From assembly GCA_034510155.1 (NCBI GenBank), contig CM067376.1:115687493-115751492 (forward strand): DNA of 64,000 bases, in the 5' to 3' direction. Both the position numbers and the translations under genes were made by a program. This DNA comes from Eucriotettix oculatus (taxonomy: Eukaryota > Arthropoda > Insecta > Orthoptera > Tetrigidae). The notes beneath the pieces were generated by a model. That model was not told the origin of the DNA, did not search any database, and saw nothing but the letters and a program-made list of their open reading frames with translations. Shown here in pieces: positions 35,252 to 47,264 of the stretch (position 1 is its first letter; each line of letters opens with the position of its first letter).

Positions 35252-35550
35252 GTGCTGTAGGAGAATGTCTAAAATCAGATGATTGGATAGAACATTAACA
35301 AGGAAGTTCTAAACATAATAGAGGGATAGAGAACAATATGGAGGGCGTTGACCAAGAGAAGGGATAGGTTAATAGGGCACGTTTTAAGAGAAGAAGGGCT
35401 TGAAAAGTTTAGCATTAGGTAAGAACAGAAGAGGTAGGCTGAAGATTTAATTTGATTGTGAGATTTGGGATGATCTGGGATATGGTAGCTAAGCGGAAAT
35501 GAAAAGGCATAAGTAAGGTAAGTTAGAATGAATGGTTGCATCAGACTACC
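35252..35550 (+). mobile_element. LINE family A copy, 3' part (continued)
   Basis: It contains GAAGTTCTAAACATAATAG, GTTGACCAAGAGAAGGGATA and GGTTGCATCAGACTACC, the end of the copy begun at 33755. The (AAC)n tail is not visible. Confidence 0.8.
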
Positions 35551-35570
35551 CCAATGATTTCTTTCAGTGT

Positions 35571-35622
35571 ATTGTCCTAAGACTGCTATGATGCAACCAT
35601 CCATGCTAATCTATCCACGAAG
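35571..35622 (-). mobile_element. LINE family A 3'-end fragment, inverted
   Basis: The minus strand reads TTAGCATGGATGGTTGCATC and CAGTCTTAGGACA, the family A terminus. It lies 20 bp beyond a plus-strand copy, giving a tail-to-tail arrangement. Confidence 0.7.
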
Positions 35623-36049
35623 TATTATATACGTAGGAATTGTGAAAAGTTGTATGAATTTCAAACACAGCATGACTATATTCATCCTTTACAAACTCTT
35701 TCATTGAGATTTTATAATGCCGAGTCATATTTCTCAATTCTGCTAAAGACTCCAGAATCCCCAGTACTTACTATATATGCAGATTATTTAAATTTCAACA
35801 ATGGACACACGAACCTTTCAAATACAAGCAATGAAATTTCATGAACACGTTGGGTGAGGAATTCTTCCCCTTACATTTAGTAAAATATATTGTGTATAGC
35901 CGTCAGAACATACAAAGCAGAAATAAAGAAACATCCTTAAATACAGTTTCAGAGACGTGGGCGCTAGCAGAGAATTATTCGACGCGAATGCTTACACGAG
36001 ACAATGTGTTGTTTATAGAGCAGGGGGAGTGTTTGGCTAATGCCTGTGT
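35623..36049. other. Unassigned stretch
   Basis: Two adjoining plus frames (35650-35844 and 35841-36080) are open but show no recognisable motif. Confidence 0.3.
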
Positions 36050-36170
36050 CATGTTTATGGTTGGGCGATGCGAAGCTTAAAGGGTGACGCGCGTCACAAT
36101 TTCTGGACTCGCCATTGAAACCGGGGCTTAGCTCTGAGCCGCGCGAGTACTTTCGCCTCAAGGGAGAAAA
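36050..36170. promoter_or_regulatory. Small GC-richer island
   Basis: It contains GGTGACGCGCGTCACAA, an interrupted palindrome (GTGACGCGCGTCAC), and GAGCCGCGCGAGTACTTTCG. The perfect 14-bp dyad could be a protein-binding site; inferred. Confidence 0.3.
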
Positions 36171-36799
36171 TAGCAAAAGGCTCACCATAAAACCTGCTCA
36201 GTGTTTCACACTAAATCAAATAAATGAAGTAAATTCACAGTTAATCTTAGAAATGCAAGTTAATTAGATTTCGATTTTGCTCTCTGTAAACGACAAACGT
36301 TCCGGCAGTACATTAAAAGAATGAAACGTGCATAAGTTTCAGAATATATTAACGCCGCTTATGTGGAAGAAACTGAATGATGTAAATATCGAAAAGTTCT
36401 TTTATGACTCACTATACGGATGTTCTTCCAACTGAAATAGGAATCCGATAAGTTGTAAAATTGTAAACAACTAAATATTTTGCGTTGTAATATGGAATCC
36501 AACAAGTACTGGAGTTGAATATCAGCATTTATTACAGCATGTAATAGTCTGCGAATTTTATGATACGAAAAGAAATAATACTTCAACTGAGCGAAGAGCA
36601 ATGTACGTCGCGTTTTCTGAGTATAAAAACCGTATCTACAAGTAAAATAGTTAAATACTTGTGCATTATCGAAATAATAGAACTTTTAAATTTAATTCTT
36701 GTACTTTATTCAATATTCGGTTGAAACAATATAAATTTGTAATTTCCCTTATTTTGGTTCCGGATGTAGCAGTGGCCACACGAACTTTTATTATTAATT
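36171..36799. other. AT-rich stretch, nothing recognised
   Basis: The 80-codon minus frame at 36601-36359 has no motif. Confidence 0.4.
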
Positions 36800-37345
36800 T
36801 AATTGCAACGACAAAATATTAAAATTATTCATTTATTTATATTAAAACGTATATTTTATGGTTTGTCTGTGAAAGACTTCAAACCGAGGCAATATGGTCT
36901 AATAAAAGAACCAGGAAAGACATTCTTTAAAAACCCGTCTACCAAATCCTTATTCCCCAAAACGTTCACAAGAAAAGTACAAGTGGTCTTATCCCGTATC
37001 AGAACATTACATATCAACCTTTCACAAGATTATCTTTTCTGTAGTATGGTATGTGAGATCTGCAATGCCCTGAGGACATTAGAACATGTACTGCTAAGCT
37101 GCAATGTATTTAACGTACAACGAAGAATGTATCTTTACGAGCGGTACCCTAAATCACTCAACTGTGAAAGTCAAAAAATTATTAATGTCTTGAACTTCCT
37201 TAAGAAGACGAACTTATTCAATAAAATTATATCATTGCTATATTAATGAGATACGTTGTAGTAGTTTAATATGTAAAATTGTATATTTGTCGTTCCGTTG
37301 ACAATGACAGTGCAGTTGACCCCTCGTTAATTATAATAAAAAACT
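36800..37345 (+). mobile_element. LINE fragment, C-terminal zinc-finger-like end and 3' UTR
   Basis: An open plus frame (36803-37246, 147 codons) contains RKVQVVLSRIRTLHINLSQD followed by CEICNALRTLEHVLLSC, a C-x2-C-x7-H-x4-C knuckle. The 'RxRxxH' helix before this knuckle is the standard end of I/Jockey/R1-type ORF2 proteins. A 3' UTR with GACAATGACAGTGCAG and an A-rich tail ends near 37345. The start of the frame is not a natural one; the copy is 5'-truncated. The reading frame is intact in this part. Confidence 0.8.
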
Positions 37346-37357
37346 ATGTATATGTAA

Positions 37358-38079
37358 TCTATACCAAAAAATAAAAATGAAGTGTCTGTCTATCTGTATG
37401 TTTGTCTCGAATAGGCACCGAAACAGCTCAACGAATTTCAATGAAGTTTGAAGGTTTAAAATAGGGACATTTAATTAAAATATTTATTTCGATATATTTC
37501 AGAAGTTATTGACATAAATAAAAATATTAATTCTATGGGAAGATTTCTTGGAATTGCCACACGAAAGCCGCCGTATAAACCAACTGCGAGTTATAAGTCC
37601 TATTAAGTGTACCTATATAAATCATCCCACTTAGTATCTATTGTTGCAGCAGGCTGAGAAAAAAACAAACATCTTTGGATCGTCGATACGATATATACAT
37701 AAATTGATAAATTGGATTTATCTCTCGCGTCAGGTATATTTAAAAATTTAGTAATTGCTAATATGAAAATAGAAGGAAACTATCGAGTTTGGTTTCGAGC
37801 CGGTGTAGTACGAGTCACTGTGTTACATTATGACCTTTAATATGCGATTTATGTAAAATTTAACCATTAACAGGGGAAAAAATTATTTTTAGAATACTAA
37901 ACATATATTTATTCCTGCTATTGTACCGGCGGTACTTTTGACTCTCTCGAGATGCTGCGAGTATATTTGAGATTCATATTATGTCTTCGATTTCGGTTTA
38001 GTTATGTGTTGAGGAAGAATTAAATAATGTACTGGGATAATATAAATAAATACCCGGGCAACGCCTGGTCCCCAACTAG
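37358..38079 (+). mobile_element. Non-autonomous Helitron with both ends
   Basis: The left end is A/TCTATACCAA (TC at 37358), leading to CTGTATGTTTGTCTCGAATA and CAACGAATTTCAATGAAG, the standard Helitron 5' region. The right end is ACCCGGGCAACGCCTGGTCC, then CTAG (38076-38079) and T. Insertion between A (37357) and T (38080) without target duplication fits rolling-circle transposition. The 722 bp carry no Rep/Helicase frame. It sits 12 bp after the A-rich tail of the preceding LINE. Confidence 0.9.
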
Positions 38080-39280
38080 TTTTATAACATTTTTGTACAT
38101 AGAAATGAAGAGATCCCAAAAGATGGGGACGAATAATGGTTGAAGTAATTGTTAAATGTATGTATAATGAAGCAGTGTGGCTTATTTTACAATAATAATG
38201 GAACGCTTCAGTTTCATCAGGTAATAATTGAATATAGGTCTGGAATTATTGCCATGATTTCAATATTTGTTATTATTCAAAATATGCGATGCATACATAT
38301 GTATCTTCCATGACATCTTGTCGTTCCGCTCATCAAGAAAAATCATTAAAAGGTTTTTGAAGTTGTCTTCTTCTCAATTTAATCCTATACCAGAGATGGT
38401 CAAAATCAGTAATTAGAAATATTAATTAATGTAAAACATATTTTAATAAAATGTTTTCCAACAATTTGTGCAGTTTTTTTTACAAAAATAAAATCAGCGA
38501 GTACTTCACAGAAGTTTGAAAGAGGTAGCATTTTGAATATTTACATTATTCTGATAAAATGTACTGCAAGTCTCTAATGGAGGATATAGTAACGTCCCAA
38601 GTTTGTTTCAGTGAAGTTCCATACTGAAAAAATCAGATGCATGCAATATTTATTACCTGACTCTATTTTAATTTTGGTAAAATCAAGTAGTTTGTTTTAT
38701 TTTCAAAAATGGAAATAAAGTAGATTTCATTGCAGATGAATTACATTAGTCGATTCATGGTGTTTGCAGCAACGATTAAATTTGGTATTTCATAGTAAAC
38801 GAGGGCAAAATTTGGGAGTATTGTGAAAAGTACTGCCCTAGAAATGTTTGAAAAAAAAACAACGCTGTCATACTAGGTGGCTGATAGTCAAATTTAGCGA
38901 AAATGTTGCGACCAAAAAATTGTCTTTTAGAGCATTATTCAGGAGGATGCCGCGGTAACTACGATGGATCATAAACGAAATCGTCTGCTCTATTTCTTAA
39001 TTTATTTTTAACTTCTTTCTACTTCGACACATGTCTGCATTCCAAATGTACGAGTACTTGAAAGACCAAAACGACACTAGAATACATCGGTTTCTACAGA
39101 CGATGTAGATTTGGTAAATTTGTTGAAATCAGCAGTGGTAGACGTAGCCACGGTATTTAAGGGTTAGCGTGGAAACATCCACAAATAATATTTAAAAATA
39201 TAAATATATATGGAAACTATTATGTGCTTTTACTAGAACAGTTGAACCGTAAAAGCTGTTTTATATTAAGGAGTTGTTTT
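38080..39280. other. AT-rich stretch, nothing recognised
   Basis: No frames of interest and no repeat family identified. Confidence 0.4.
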
Positions 39281-39309
39281 GTGGTTTGTTCTGGTAGACT
39301 ATTTTCATT

Positions 39310-40197
39310 GAGGGTTGTTTGTGATGTAATGGTAAAACTTAACAAAATAAGGAATTTGGCAGTTTAAAACCAAAGGCAGTCGGCTTGAGAGAAATTGAAG
39401 TAGGTTAGAGACGGGGTAATAAAACCTAGACATGTTGACGCCGGGTTGGGTTCTCTAAACTCATTAACATTCCGGGAAACTTGGCTGTGCGAGATATAAT
39501 GTTTACCCCAAATCGTCGGTGAAGTGGGTAAATGGCTCCTCCAAAAGGGTAAGGGTAAATGATCTTGATTGGAGACAACTTTGTCTCCACCACGTAAGGA
39601 AATTAAATTATGGAGTGGAGGAAAATTGATTTTCGGACATTGAGCTTGAAGTATTAAGCACGAGGAAGTTGTAAATTGGCAGTGATCATTTGGATAGTGG
39701 TGGTTGGTGAGAGACTTGGAGTGTGATAGAGAGAGAGACAGTTTCGACTCGTGAAGTGGTCTTAAATTGTTTCATTCAGGACAGAATGCTTGTTATTGTC
39801 TGTGGCGACATATAAGAAGACTAAATGAGCAAGGTGTCCAATTTATAACAAGTGTGTTTAACTGAGTCATTTGGGCCTGGTACGACATCTAGGAGCGAGC
39901 GGCGGGTTCCGGGCAGAGCTGAAGACGATACTCAGTTTGTAACCTCTTTGCCTCTTTGCTCTTATATACGATCCGAGAATGGATTCCATGTGTCAAAATA
40001 TTAGTTTGTAAGAAATATAATGTTTGTAAATATTGTATAAAATTTATATTGTTAATCCCTAAACATGCGAACTTCGTAAATTGAATTCGGTTAAAATTTG
40101 GTACATTGTAAATTATTTAATGTATATTAATGGATTCTCATTTTCTTATAATAAATCATTATTTGAAACCAATATAAACCTATATATTCATTTCAGT
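39310..40197 (+). repeat. Unclassified dispersed repeat, copy 2, flanked by direct repeats
   Basis: This is homologous in ordered blocks to 31440-32165 (for example ACTAAATGAGCAAGGTG and the ending TATTCATTTCAGTG). Diverged direct repeats of about 27 bp flank it at 39283-39309 and 40199-40225; both contain GGTAGACT and TTTTCATT. It has no coding frame. It could be a non-autonomous retroelement, a solo LTR of unknown type, or an insertion with an unusually long target duplication. Confidence 0.6.
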
Positions 40198-40439
40198 GGG
40201 TTATTCTTGGTAGACTCTTTTCATTAACATTTGACCTCAAAGTCTTTTTTTATACACTATTGACATCAGATTATTGAGAACTAAGTTATTTGTATTAAAA
40301 GTGTTACATTTATAAACAAATTACAGTGATAATATTTTAATGAACGTTTAAGAATTATTAGTTGTTCGAATTCATTCAAATTATTTTAGCTTCTTCATAT
40401 TAATAGAAATAGTACATTGATGTACTTACCATTGAGCAT

Positions 40440-41110
40440 TAATATTTTTTTTGCGTTGGCAGGTAGAAAATCTTCAGAAAGACGCCGTGAATCCCGCACT
40501 TCACGATGTGTGGGATTTTTACCCACTAAAAACCACCTCCGTAACTAAAACTGGTCTGTAGAGACCAACCATTAATTTTATTTTGTTAATTCTTATATCT
40601 AGTTACTTATTAGCTAAATTAGTCCAATGACATCCTTTAGTTTTCATTGTTGTCCTACGACTGCATTTCACGCTCATGCAGCGTGCTTTATTTTGTAATT
40701 TGTCATTCATACTAATTCAAATGGTTTCCTTCGCTTGAGTCTTCTGAACAGGTATTTATTGTCCGAGAGCTGAAGAACTTGTGTGTTTTCATGCCGGCGA
40801 AGTCTTTCTTCGTGCTTGCCCGTAAATCTTTTAATTTCTTCTTTGACAGTTGGAAGGTCTTTATGGATATCAGCGTTTCTAATGTACCATGGGGCATTCA
40901 CCATGGCACGTAAAACTTTATTTTGGAATGTCTGTATTTGCTTGATATTATTTTCTTTTGCACATCCCCATAGTTGTATACCATACGACCAGGTTGGTTT
41001 AATAATTTGGTTATACACCAAAGTTTTGTTATACAAAGACAGGTTGGAATATCTTCCAATAAGCCATCTATACTGTCGATATTTTATGTTGAGTATTGAG
41101 CATTAATAAT
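40440..41110 (-). mobile_element. Jockey-type LINE, C-terminus and 3' UTR
   Basis: The minus frame reads WLIGRYSNLSLYNKTLVYNQ and then IIKPTWSYGIQLWGCAKENN. Next come FQNKVLRAMVNAPWYIRNAD and TVKEEIKRFTGKHEERL, a textbook end of Jockey ORF2. The main frame (41036-40707) is intact to a natural stop. A 3' UTR of about 250 bp follows, to near 40440. The RT catalytic part is missing, so this is a 5'-truncated copy. Confidence 0.88.
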
Positions 41111-41289
41111 AAAGAAAATATATAACACATTTTCTTAGGTTCAACTTTCATGATTTTAATAGTTGACACTCTCTAAATGTCCCCAAGCTAACTTATCGGG
41201 TAGCATTTTACAGTGCATCAACAATACATTTTAAAGCTATCTTATTTTCTTCTTTCTGTCTCAGACTTGCGACAAGAGAACAATGAAAA

Positions 41290-41640
41290 TGAAGGAGCCA
41301 TCAACCTTAATAGAAGCGATGTGTATCTAGCAAGAGCCTAGTCCCCACAATGCCGCTGAGTGTAATAACTGTAATAGTTTGATGAGAGCAACAGATACGG
41401 GAGCGTATGGCGCCAAGGGACGCTGGTAAAAGCCAGGATATGACAGCATTAAGTGCCGCCGGCACGAGGAAGCTGTTGCCATTATACATAGTGTCCACAG
41501 TAAAGTTAGTTTTTACCACTCATTCAGGAAGTCAAGCGAATGGGCCCATGCGGTCTCAGGAAGGAGTTAAGGCGGTCCGTTAAAGTTCCATTGCCCGGGA
41601 GGGGAAGTTTCTAAGGCATCGGCGCTCAACGCCCCAGTAT
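41290..41640. promoter_or_regulatory. GC-richer island, candidate regulatory element
   Basis: Words include GTGTAATAACTGTAATAG and ATATGACAGCATTAAGTGCC (an NK2-type TTAAGTG and a TGACAG word, about 41440). A second half holds GGAGTTAAGGCGGTCCGTT. No coding or transposon signature. Function inferred. Confidence 0.35.
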
Positions 41641-42329
41641 AAAATTTTAAAATATCAACTTAAAGCACCAATATACACGTAAAATTCAGAATTTTATCGA
41701 AGCCGCTTACAATTTTTCAGCGACTAGCCTAACACTCTACTCTATGGAATAACCATTACATCATATAGAAAATTCATAAAGTGGAGGAATATTTCTATCG
41801 TATGGAACAATTTCAGAAGAAAAATTACCCTACAGTCATCGTCAAAATAGTAGAGCCCTGAGTTTGAAGCTTCACTGTGCCCATTATTATAAAATATCTC
41901 AATTTACTCCGAACTTAATGTCATTTTATGATATGTAACTTAAAAAAATTGAAAATCATTTTACATATGCATTTTGGCGAAACAACTGAAAAAATCAGGG
42001 ATTTTTGTCTCGCTTTCATATAGCTCGACTTTGACAACTCATAGATTTAAATCTATTGCTTCAAATGGTCTGACACTGTAGCAGAAGACAGTTAAAACCC
42101 TTAAATTATCTGTGTTTCTTACGTTTTTAAAAATTAATTTATTAGTGGACCTCTACTAACACTTGGATATCGCATCGAAGAAGAGTGGGACTGAGCTTTT
42201 CTTGTAGTAGTTGAAAGTAATAAATATAAAATATACGCTTTATTGATGAAGCAACGCAAAAAAATTGTACAATTATTAAAAAGTGCAGGGAGAAAGTAGA
42301 TGTTTATTGGGACAGGAGACTAAATTAGG
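41641..42329. other. AT-rich stretch, nothing recognised
   Basis: No open frame over 60 codons; no repeat signature. Confidence 0.45.
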
Positions 42330-42560
42330 ATGGCAACCCTGCCTACTGGCCGGGCCCCAACCATTCTCCGCCATGACCAGAGAATTTGTCAGAACTGATT
42401 GAGCTGCAAAAGGCAGAATGATTAGAAATTAGGTCATTTTATAGCGTGCCCCAAAGAAACTTAGACATCATTACGAAAGATGTGGAACTAATTTGGCTGC
42501 CAGCAGCGCACTGCGAGTTAAACCCCATTTAATTGATTTTGGCGTATGTAAAACATTATG
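42330..42560. promoter_or_regulatory. GC-richer island, candidate regulatory element
   Basis: Complex sequence. GGATGGCAACCCTGCC is followed by GAATGATTAGAAATTAGG, GGAACTAATTTGGCTGCC and CCCCATTTAATTGATTTTGG. Several TAAT-core words lie within 110 bp. No frame or repeat match. Regulatory inference only. Confidence 0.38.
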
Positions 42561-43329
42561 TGGCTAAACAGCATGGCTAATACAAAGAATAAAGTACGGA
42601 GCATTAATAACACAAACTCTAATAAGTAATACTACTATCATATCTTGTCTAGCTCGGTATGAACTCTATATTATCAATAACTGGAGTTAATAAAACATCC
42701 TCAATTCTTATATGACCGAGTTCATTAAAATTGCTTCATGTACTTCATTTGAATTACTGTATTTCCGCATAAAGAAGCAAAACAAACTTGTACGGGTTGC
42801 ATAACTCTTTACGTGTGAACATTGGAAGATGTCCTTATGGATTCTTAGTACATTAAATATTCAACTTTAACGTTCAGCATACAATTTTTGTAGCATTTTA
42901 TTGTTTTGAAATTTATAGCGAGGTTATACTTATTAAACAAATTGATAATGCCATTCCATTATGGCAATTGTTAAGGCGAGTACACTTGTAGCAACAGGTT
43001 TATAAAAATTAATGTCAAGTAAAAATTTCCGATTAATTTCAGACTTTATTTTTATTTTTAACAATTTCAAAAGAGGAAAAAAACAACGTTTCAGTATTTT
43101 ATTTGTACCTTCTTTCCGTTATTATCCTGTGGAGAAGCATTGATAAACCACGTGTTAACACAAAAGCCCAAACATTTTACGTATTTTTAGTAGTAATATA
43201 TAACTAAGCAGAAATAGGTACAGAATTGAAAACACTCCCCAAATAATCAATACATCAACTGTCACATATTAAATTAAAAAATTTACAATATTTTGAAAAC
43301 GTTTCCCCAAGTCTATACGACAAATTTAC
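42561..43329. other. AT-rich stretch, nothing recognised
   Basis: Nothing supported. Confidence 0.45.
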
Positions 43330-43450
43330 ACTTGCTAAGCTGTCGCAAAATTGAGAGGCAAGGTCCCAACAGAGGTACTGACTGAGCTGTCCCTACAATG
43401 ATTTACAATCTGTCGCAGCTGTGACCTTGGAATGTAATCGAAAAACAAGA
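43330..43450. promoter_or_regulatory. Small island with nuclear-receptor-like word
   Basis: CAGCTGTGACCTTGGAATG (about 43417) contains TGACCTTGG, the reverse complement of the extended half-site CCAAGGTCA used by FTZ-F1/ERR-type receptors. AGGCAAGGTCCC lies upstream. Inferred binding sites. Confidence 0.28.
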
Positions 43451-45534
43451 GTCGGAGCCTCAGTGAATATTAAAAACAACTTACGATGGAAAGACGTAAC
43501 ACCTAAATGATATAAAAAAGTTATTAGAAATTCATTGGTTCATATAATAAGACAGGAAAGATAACGAATACACTACATATTTACTAAAATATTAATATAT
43601 CAACTTACGAAAATAACTTATTATAATATTTCTTAATTTAATGGTGTTATTCTGAGAGTTGTTTTAATATATAGCATATCAGATACATTGAGTTTTTATA
43701 AATTTGGTTATATATCTAAAAGTTTAACGTCATTCCAAATGAAGTCGTAAGGTAATTAATGTGAACAATTTACTAAAAAATTTAATTTACTTTAAAAATT
43801 TCATTTCTAAGATCATGGACGTCTCCAGTTGTACATGGTTAACAAAATGAGGTGAGAATTTAAATAAAACCTTTTAACGGTAAAACATTACACTGCTCCT
43901 ACCTTCGAGGGTCTATTATGATTGTTTTTCTGTTAAAAATTTAATTTATAACTCAGATTAAGTTCACCTATTTAATTTACTACGAAACGTAGTGCGAGAG
44001 AATTCTGCTACCATTTAAGCTTTTTTTCAAATATATATTTTAACGAAATAGTAAAACTTACTTTTCCTTGCCTCTATCTACACACACAACAGCATGTAAT
44101 TTTTACAATTATTATGCAAAAGTTGTGGCAATAATACTTTTGTAAGCACAGAAGTTTTAATAAACTTAAGTAGTAAACTTGAACGGTCACGAGAACTGTT
44201 CCTTCTGAATCCTATATCAATCTTAGTACGTTTTGTTAAAATTAACTTATTAAGTAATAAGAACAAACTTAATTTTATACTTAAAAGCAAGGAAAAATAT
44301 ATGGATGTATTAATTTCGGTAAATTATTGAAAATGTCTGAATATTAGTCTTTGATGGCGTATAATAATAAAATTTACTTAGATTATTGAATGTATAAAAC
44401 TTTCTTTATACTTTCAGATACGTTGTACTTACAACAATTATTTATATTTTGTTTGTTTAAATAACAATTTATATCTTGAAAATCTCTGAAATATTAATAA
44501 TTACAATATCTTAATTGTGACAAATAAATAATACAACAACCTACTTGTAGAAAAATGTTCAGCAAAAACTTTTAATAAACAGTAAAATTGAAGTGAATTG
44601 ATTAATATAAAAATTTCTGATAAATTAATTTTTTTAGATTATGAAACAGTTGCTATCACATCTAATTTAAAAATTTGTTTAGTAAATAAGCAAAATACAC
44701 CATTAATAAAAAATTATTATTTAAATTGTCAACAAATTCGTAACATTATTTTTTATCATTAAGACGATAGTTCAATGGATTATACAAAAAAAATTCTTTA
44801 TGAAAGGACTATCAGTGTAACACACAACAATTATGAAATATATAATAATTTTCTGTATTTTAGGAAGAGCATAGTTTCCGGAAATATTAGCTGAATTTTA
44901 AAGCAAGGAGTGAAATGTGTTGTTATAATACATTTTAATTTACCAACAATCTAACAAATAGGTTGTTTTATTATTTATTTAACTTGTCCAATATACGAAA
45001 GGAATATTTTGGTTAGCACAAGCTACCATTGAATTTCTTCGCTCTGTTACAAAGAGTTCTCGTTTTCGGAGTATACGTTTATTGATTATTTAATCATGTA
45101 AGTTATTCTGATAAAAATAACAATAAAATATTCGTATGATCAAGCAATAATTACACTAAGATTAATTGAAAATTTTCTCTTTTATAAATAAAAATTAAAT
45201 TTACATTGATATAAAAGAATGAAGACAACTATTCAGAGCATAAAAATTAAGAAATTTATGCCTTTCAATAATATTCAAATAAAAATTATATTTAAACGAG
45301 TAGTAACTAAAAGTTAAAGAACCAAATTATTTAAAATAGATTCATTTTATAATTCCCATAGATTTCTGAATTCTTCTATTAATATCAGCAAATATTGATC
45401 ATGTCAGATAAATATAACTATTAATACGAATTCTTTTCATAAGTCCTATAATTAGGATGTGAAGAATGTGATTTAGTGTAGTGAATAGTGTAGTGAGCCT
45501 GTGTTAGGTCTATGAAAGGTATTGGCGAGGGTGG
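43451..45534. other. Very AT-rich stretch, nothing recognised
   Basis: Over 2 kb almost free of GC-rich words, frames or repeat signatures. The only frame listed is 70 codons (44290-44078, minus), low complexity. Confidence 0.5.
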
Positions 45535-45640
45535 ACTATGGCCGGGATTTGACAAGTATAGTTCATTGGTAAGAGCATCGAGGACTAAGCGGATTATCAG
45601 TCACGTCTGTATATTTTTACCCTGATAATAAAAATCTTTA
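45535..45640 (+). mobile_element. tRNA-derived SINE, degraded
   Basis: TATAGTTCATTGGTAAGAGC (about 45557) is a good A-box arm. The B-box region about 30 bp on (GCGGATTATCAGTCACG) is decayed. The tail word TATTTTTACC resembles the GACATTTTTCC tail of the SINEs at 1.8 and 2.4 kb. Confidence 0.5.
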
Positions 45641-45957
45641 GCAGTCTATTCCAATATAAAATAATAACGCTATATTTTTATCGCATCACATTCGACGTTC
45701 TGAAAGGTAAATAAGAATTAAGCTTACGAAATTATGGAAGCACAGCTGTGTTGATTTCAGTATTACAGTATTACATTAGACTGAAATACACTTGAAAAAT
45801 ATCATGGACGGAAAGGTGAATAAATTGGTTGGTAACTTAGAAAAATAACGTCTCTGGGATCATTTTATATCGTACGTTGGCCAAAATCCATACGTCTGTT
45901 AGGAGACAATTACCACAATACATGTGGTAATGAATAGAAAATAGAGAAGATAAACTA
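45641..45957. other. AT-rich stretch, nothing recognised
   Basis: Nothing supported. Confidence 0.4.
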
Positions 45958-46215
45958 TAGATTTAGATTAGTCCTCGATTGAGGAAATAGGATACGTCAT
46001 ACATTACAAATAAATAATTTTAGTAACATTATAAGGTACATAATTAATTACAAACAATATTAAAATAAATAAAAAAGTATACAGTCTAAAGTCATTAAAA
46101 ACACCACACGCACACATAAGAGCACAAACAAAAACAATGGAGTTTTCACTACTTGGAGCTGCGCGACGAGGAAACTGTCCATCCGAAGTAGCTTCAGGCA
46201 ATACATGAAGCGACG
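45958..46215 (-). mobile_element. LINE 3' UTR fragment, minus strand
   Basis: This shares with 30655-30945 the blocks CCTCGATTGAGGAAATAGG, GATACGTCATACATTA, ACTACTTGGAGCT and CAGGCAATACATGAA in the same order. The tail ATAGATTTAGATTAG is the same terminal repeat. Only the UTR remains. Confidence 0.82.
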
Positions 46216-46619
46216 AAAGAAGACGCAGTATTTAAATGTTAGCTTCTAAATTTCACTATAACAAATACCCATAAAAATTTTGAGAAATTAACCCATGAAA
46301 ATAAAACTTTGAAAATAAGACAGTGATACAAACAGAAATTGCAGTGCAGTGTAAAACTATGAAAACATTAATTTTAACATTAATCACTTATAATTAGTTT
46401 TCTTGCCTTAATTTTTATTTATGTTCCTTGGGCAACATGCGCTAATATTAAGTCTTCGCTCCTGATAGTTCAGTAAATGAATAAGCACAGACTTCAGTTT
46501 GTCTGATCATTCTTCACACTGCCTCTTTGTTGTTTGTTATGAACTCCAGCAGCTTGTTTTTCTTTGCAAGTAGAATAAATTTGTCTGACGTTTTACAAAA
46601 TCTATCGTGTTAAAATAGG
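46216..46619. other. AT-rich stretch, nothing recognised
   Basis: Nothing supported. Confidence 0.4.
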
Positions 46620-46870
46620 GGAAGGAAAAAATTACAGCCCGTAAGCAACGCCAAGCGCGAGGGAACAACGGACATGCCATTAATTCTGGCAATTTCCATG
46701 ACAATGGGGTCTTGGCAAATCCGGGCTTCCGATCGCACAAAGGCTAATTGCGGTGGAGGTCCCGTGTCCGAGCGTCACGCTGCCGGCGCCGCCACGCACT
46801 GCTGGACCCGTCGGCAGGCGTCGTGACGCGCCACCGCAGGACAAATTATCCAGACTCTTGCAAAAATATC
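46620..46870. promoter_or_regulatory. GC-richer island, strong regulatory-element candidate
   Basis: The first half is unusually complex: GGACATGCCATTAATTCTGG, then ACAATGG at 46701 (a Sox-type word), TTGGCAAATCCGGGCTTCC, and AAAGGCTAATTGCGG at 46739. The second half is a CpG-rich block (46765-46850). No transposon motif. An 82-codon frame (46753-47001) spans the edge but lacks a domain signature. Regulatory role inferred. Confidence 0.42.
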
Positions 46871-47117
46871 ACTGCCAAAATATGCAAATTAAACACTGCG
46901 CTGTCGCAGAGCTCATAAAAGCGCCACTGTTCAACGAAAACTATTCTGTTATATACGTTCTCTGTAACGAGACGAAAGTTGAACATTACAGCTGTGAATA
47001 AATGTGGCTTCAATAAATTAAATGAAAGAGGAACGCATTCGAATACCATGTATATCACAATTAATAGAAGAAACTAACACTTTGTACTGTCAATATAATT
47101 CTTTACTCTATTTTATA
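46871..47117. other. Spacer, nothing recognised
   Basis: No supported feature. Confidence 0.35.
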
Positions 47118-47260
47118 AATGGGAAGAAATAAGGGTAAGAGTTCCACGGGGTTATGTGTTTGGTGCTCTATTGTTTCTATTCTACATAAACGATCTACCT
47201 AAAATATTAGATACATTTTCAAACGCTATACTGTTCAGAAGATACAAGTATTTTATTAAG
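47118..47260 (+). mobile_element. CR1/Jockey-type LINE, RT fragment (part 1)
   Basis: Plus-strand text RVPRGYVFGALLFLFYINDL corresponds to the RT block GVPQGSVLGPLLFLLYINDL. It is followed by PKILDTFSNAILF and a frameshifted (A)DDTSILL, the catalytic block, at about 47229-47256. The element resumes at 47940 after a Helitron-like insertion. Confidence 0.8.
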
Positions 47261-47264
47261 TAAG

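Noticed and set aside
31440..40197. Two same-orientation repeats 8 kb apart as LTRs of one retrotransposon
   Set aside because: The interval holds several unrelated LINE and Helitron pieces and no gag-pol, primer-binding site or polypurine tract. The copies are also strongly diverged and differ in length.
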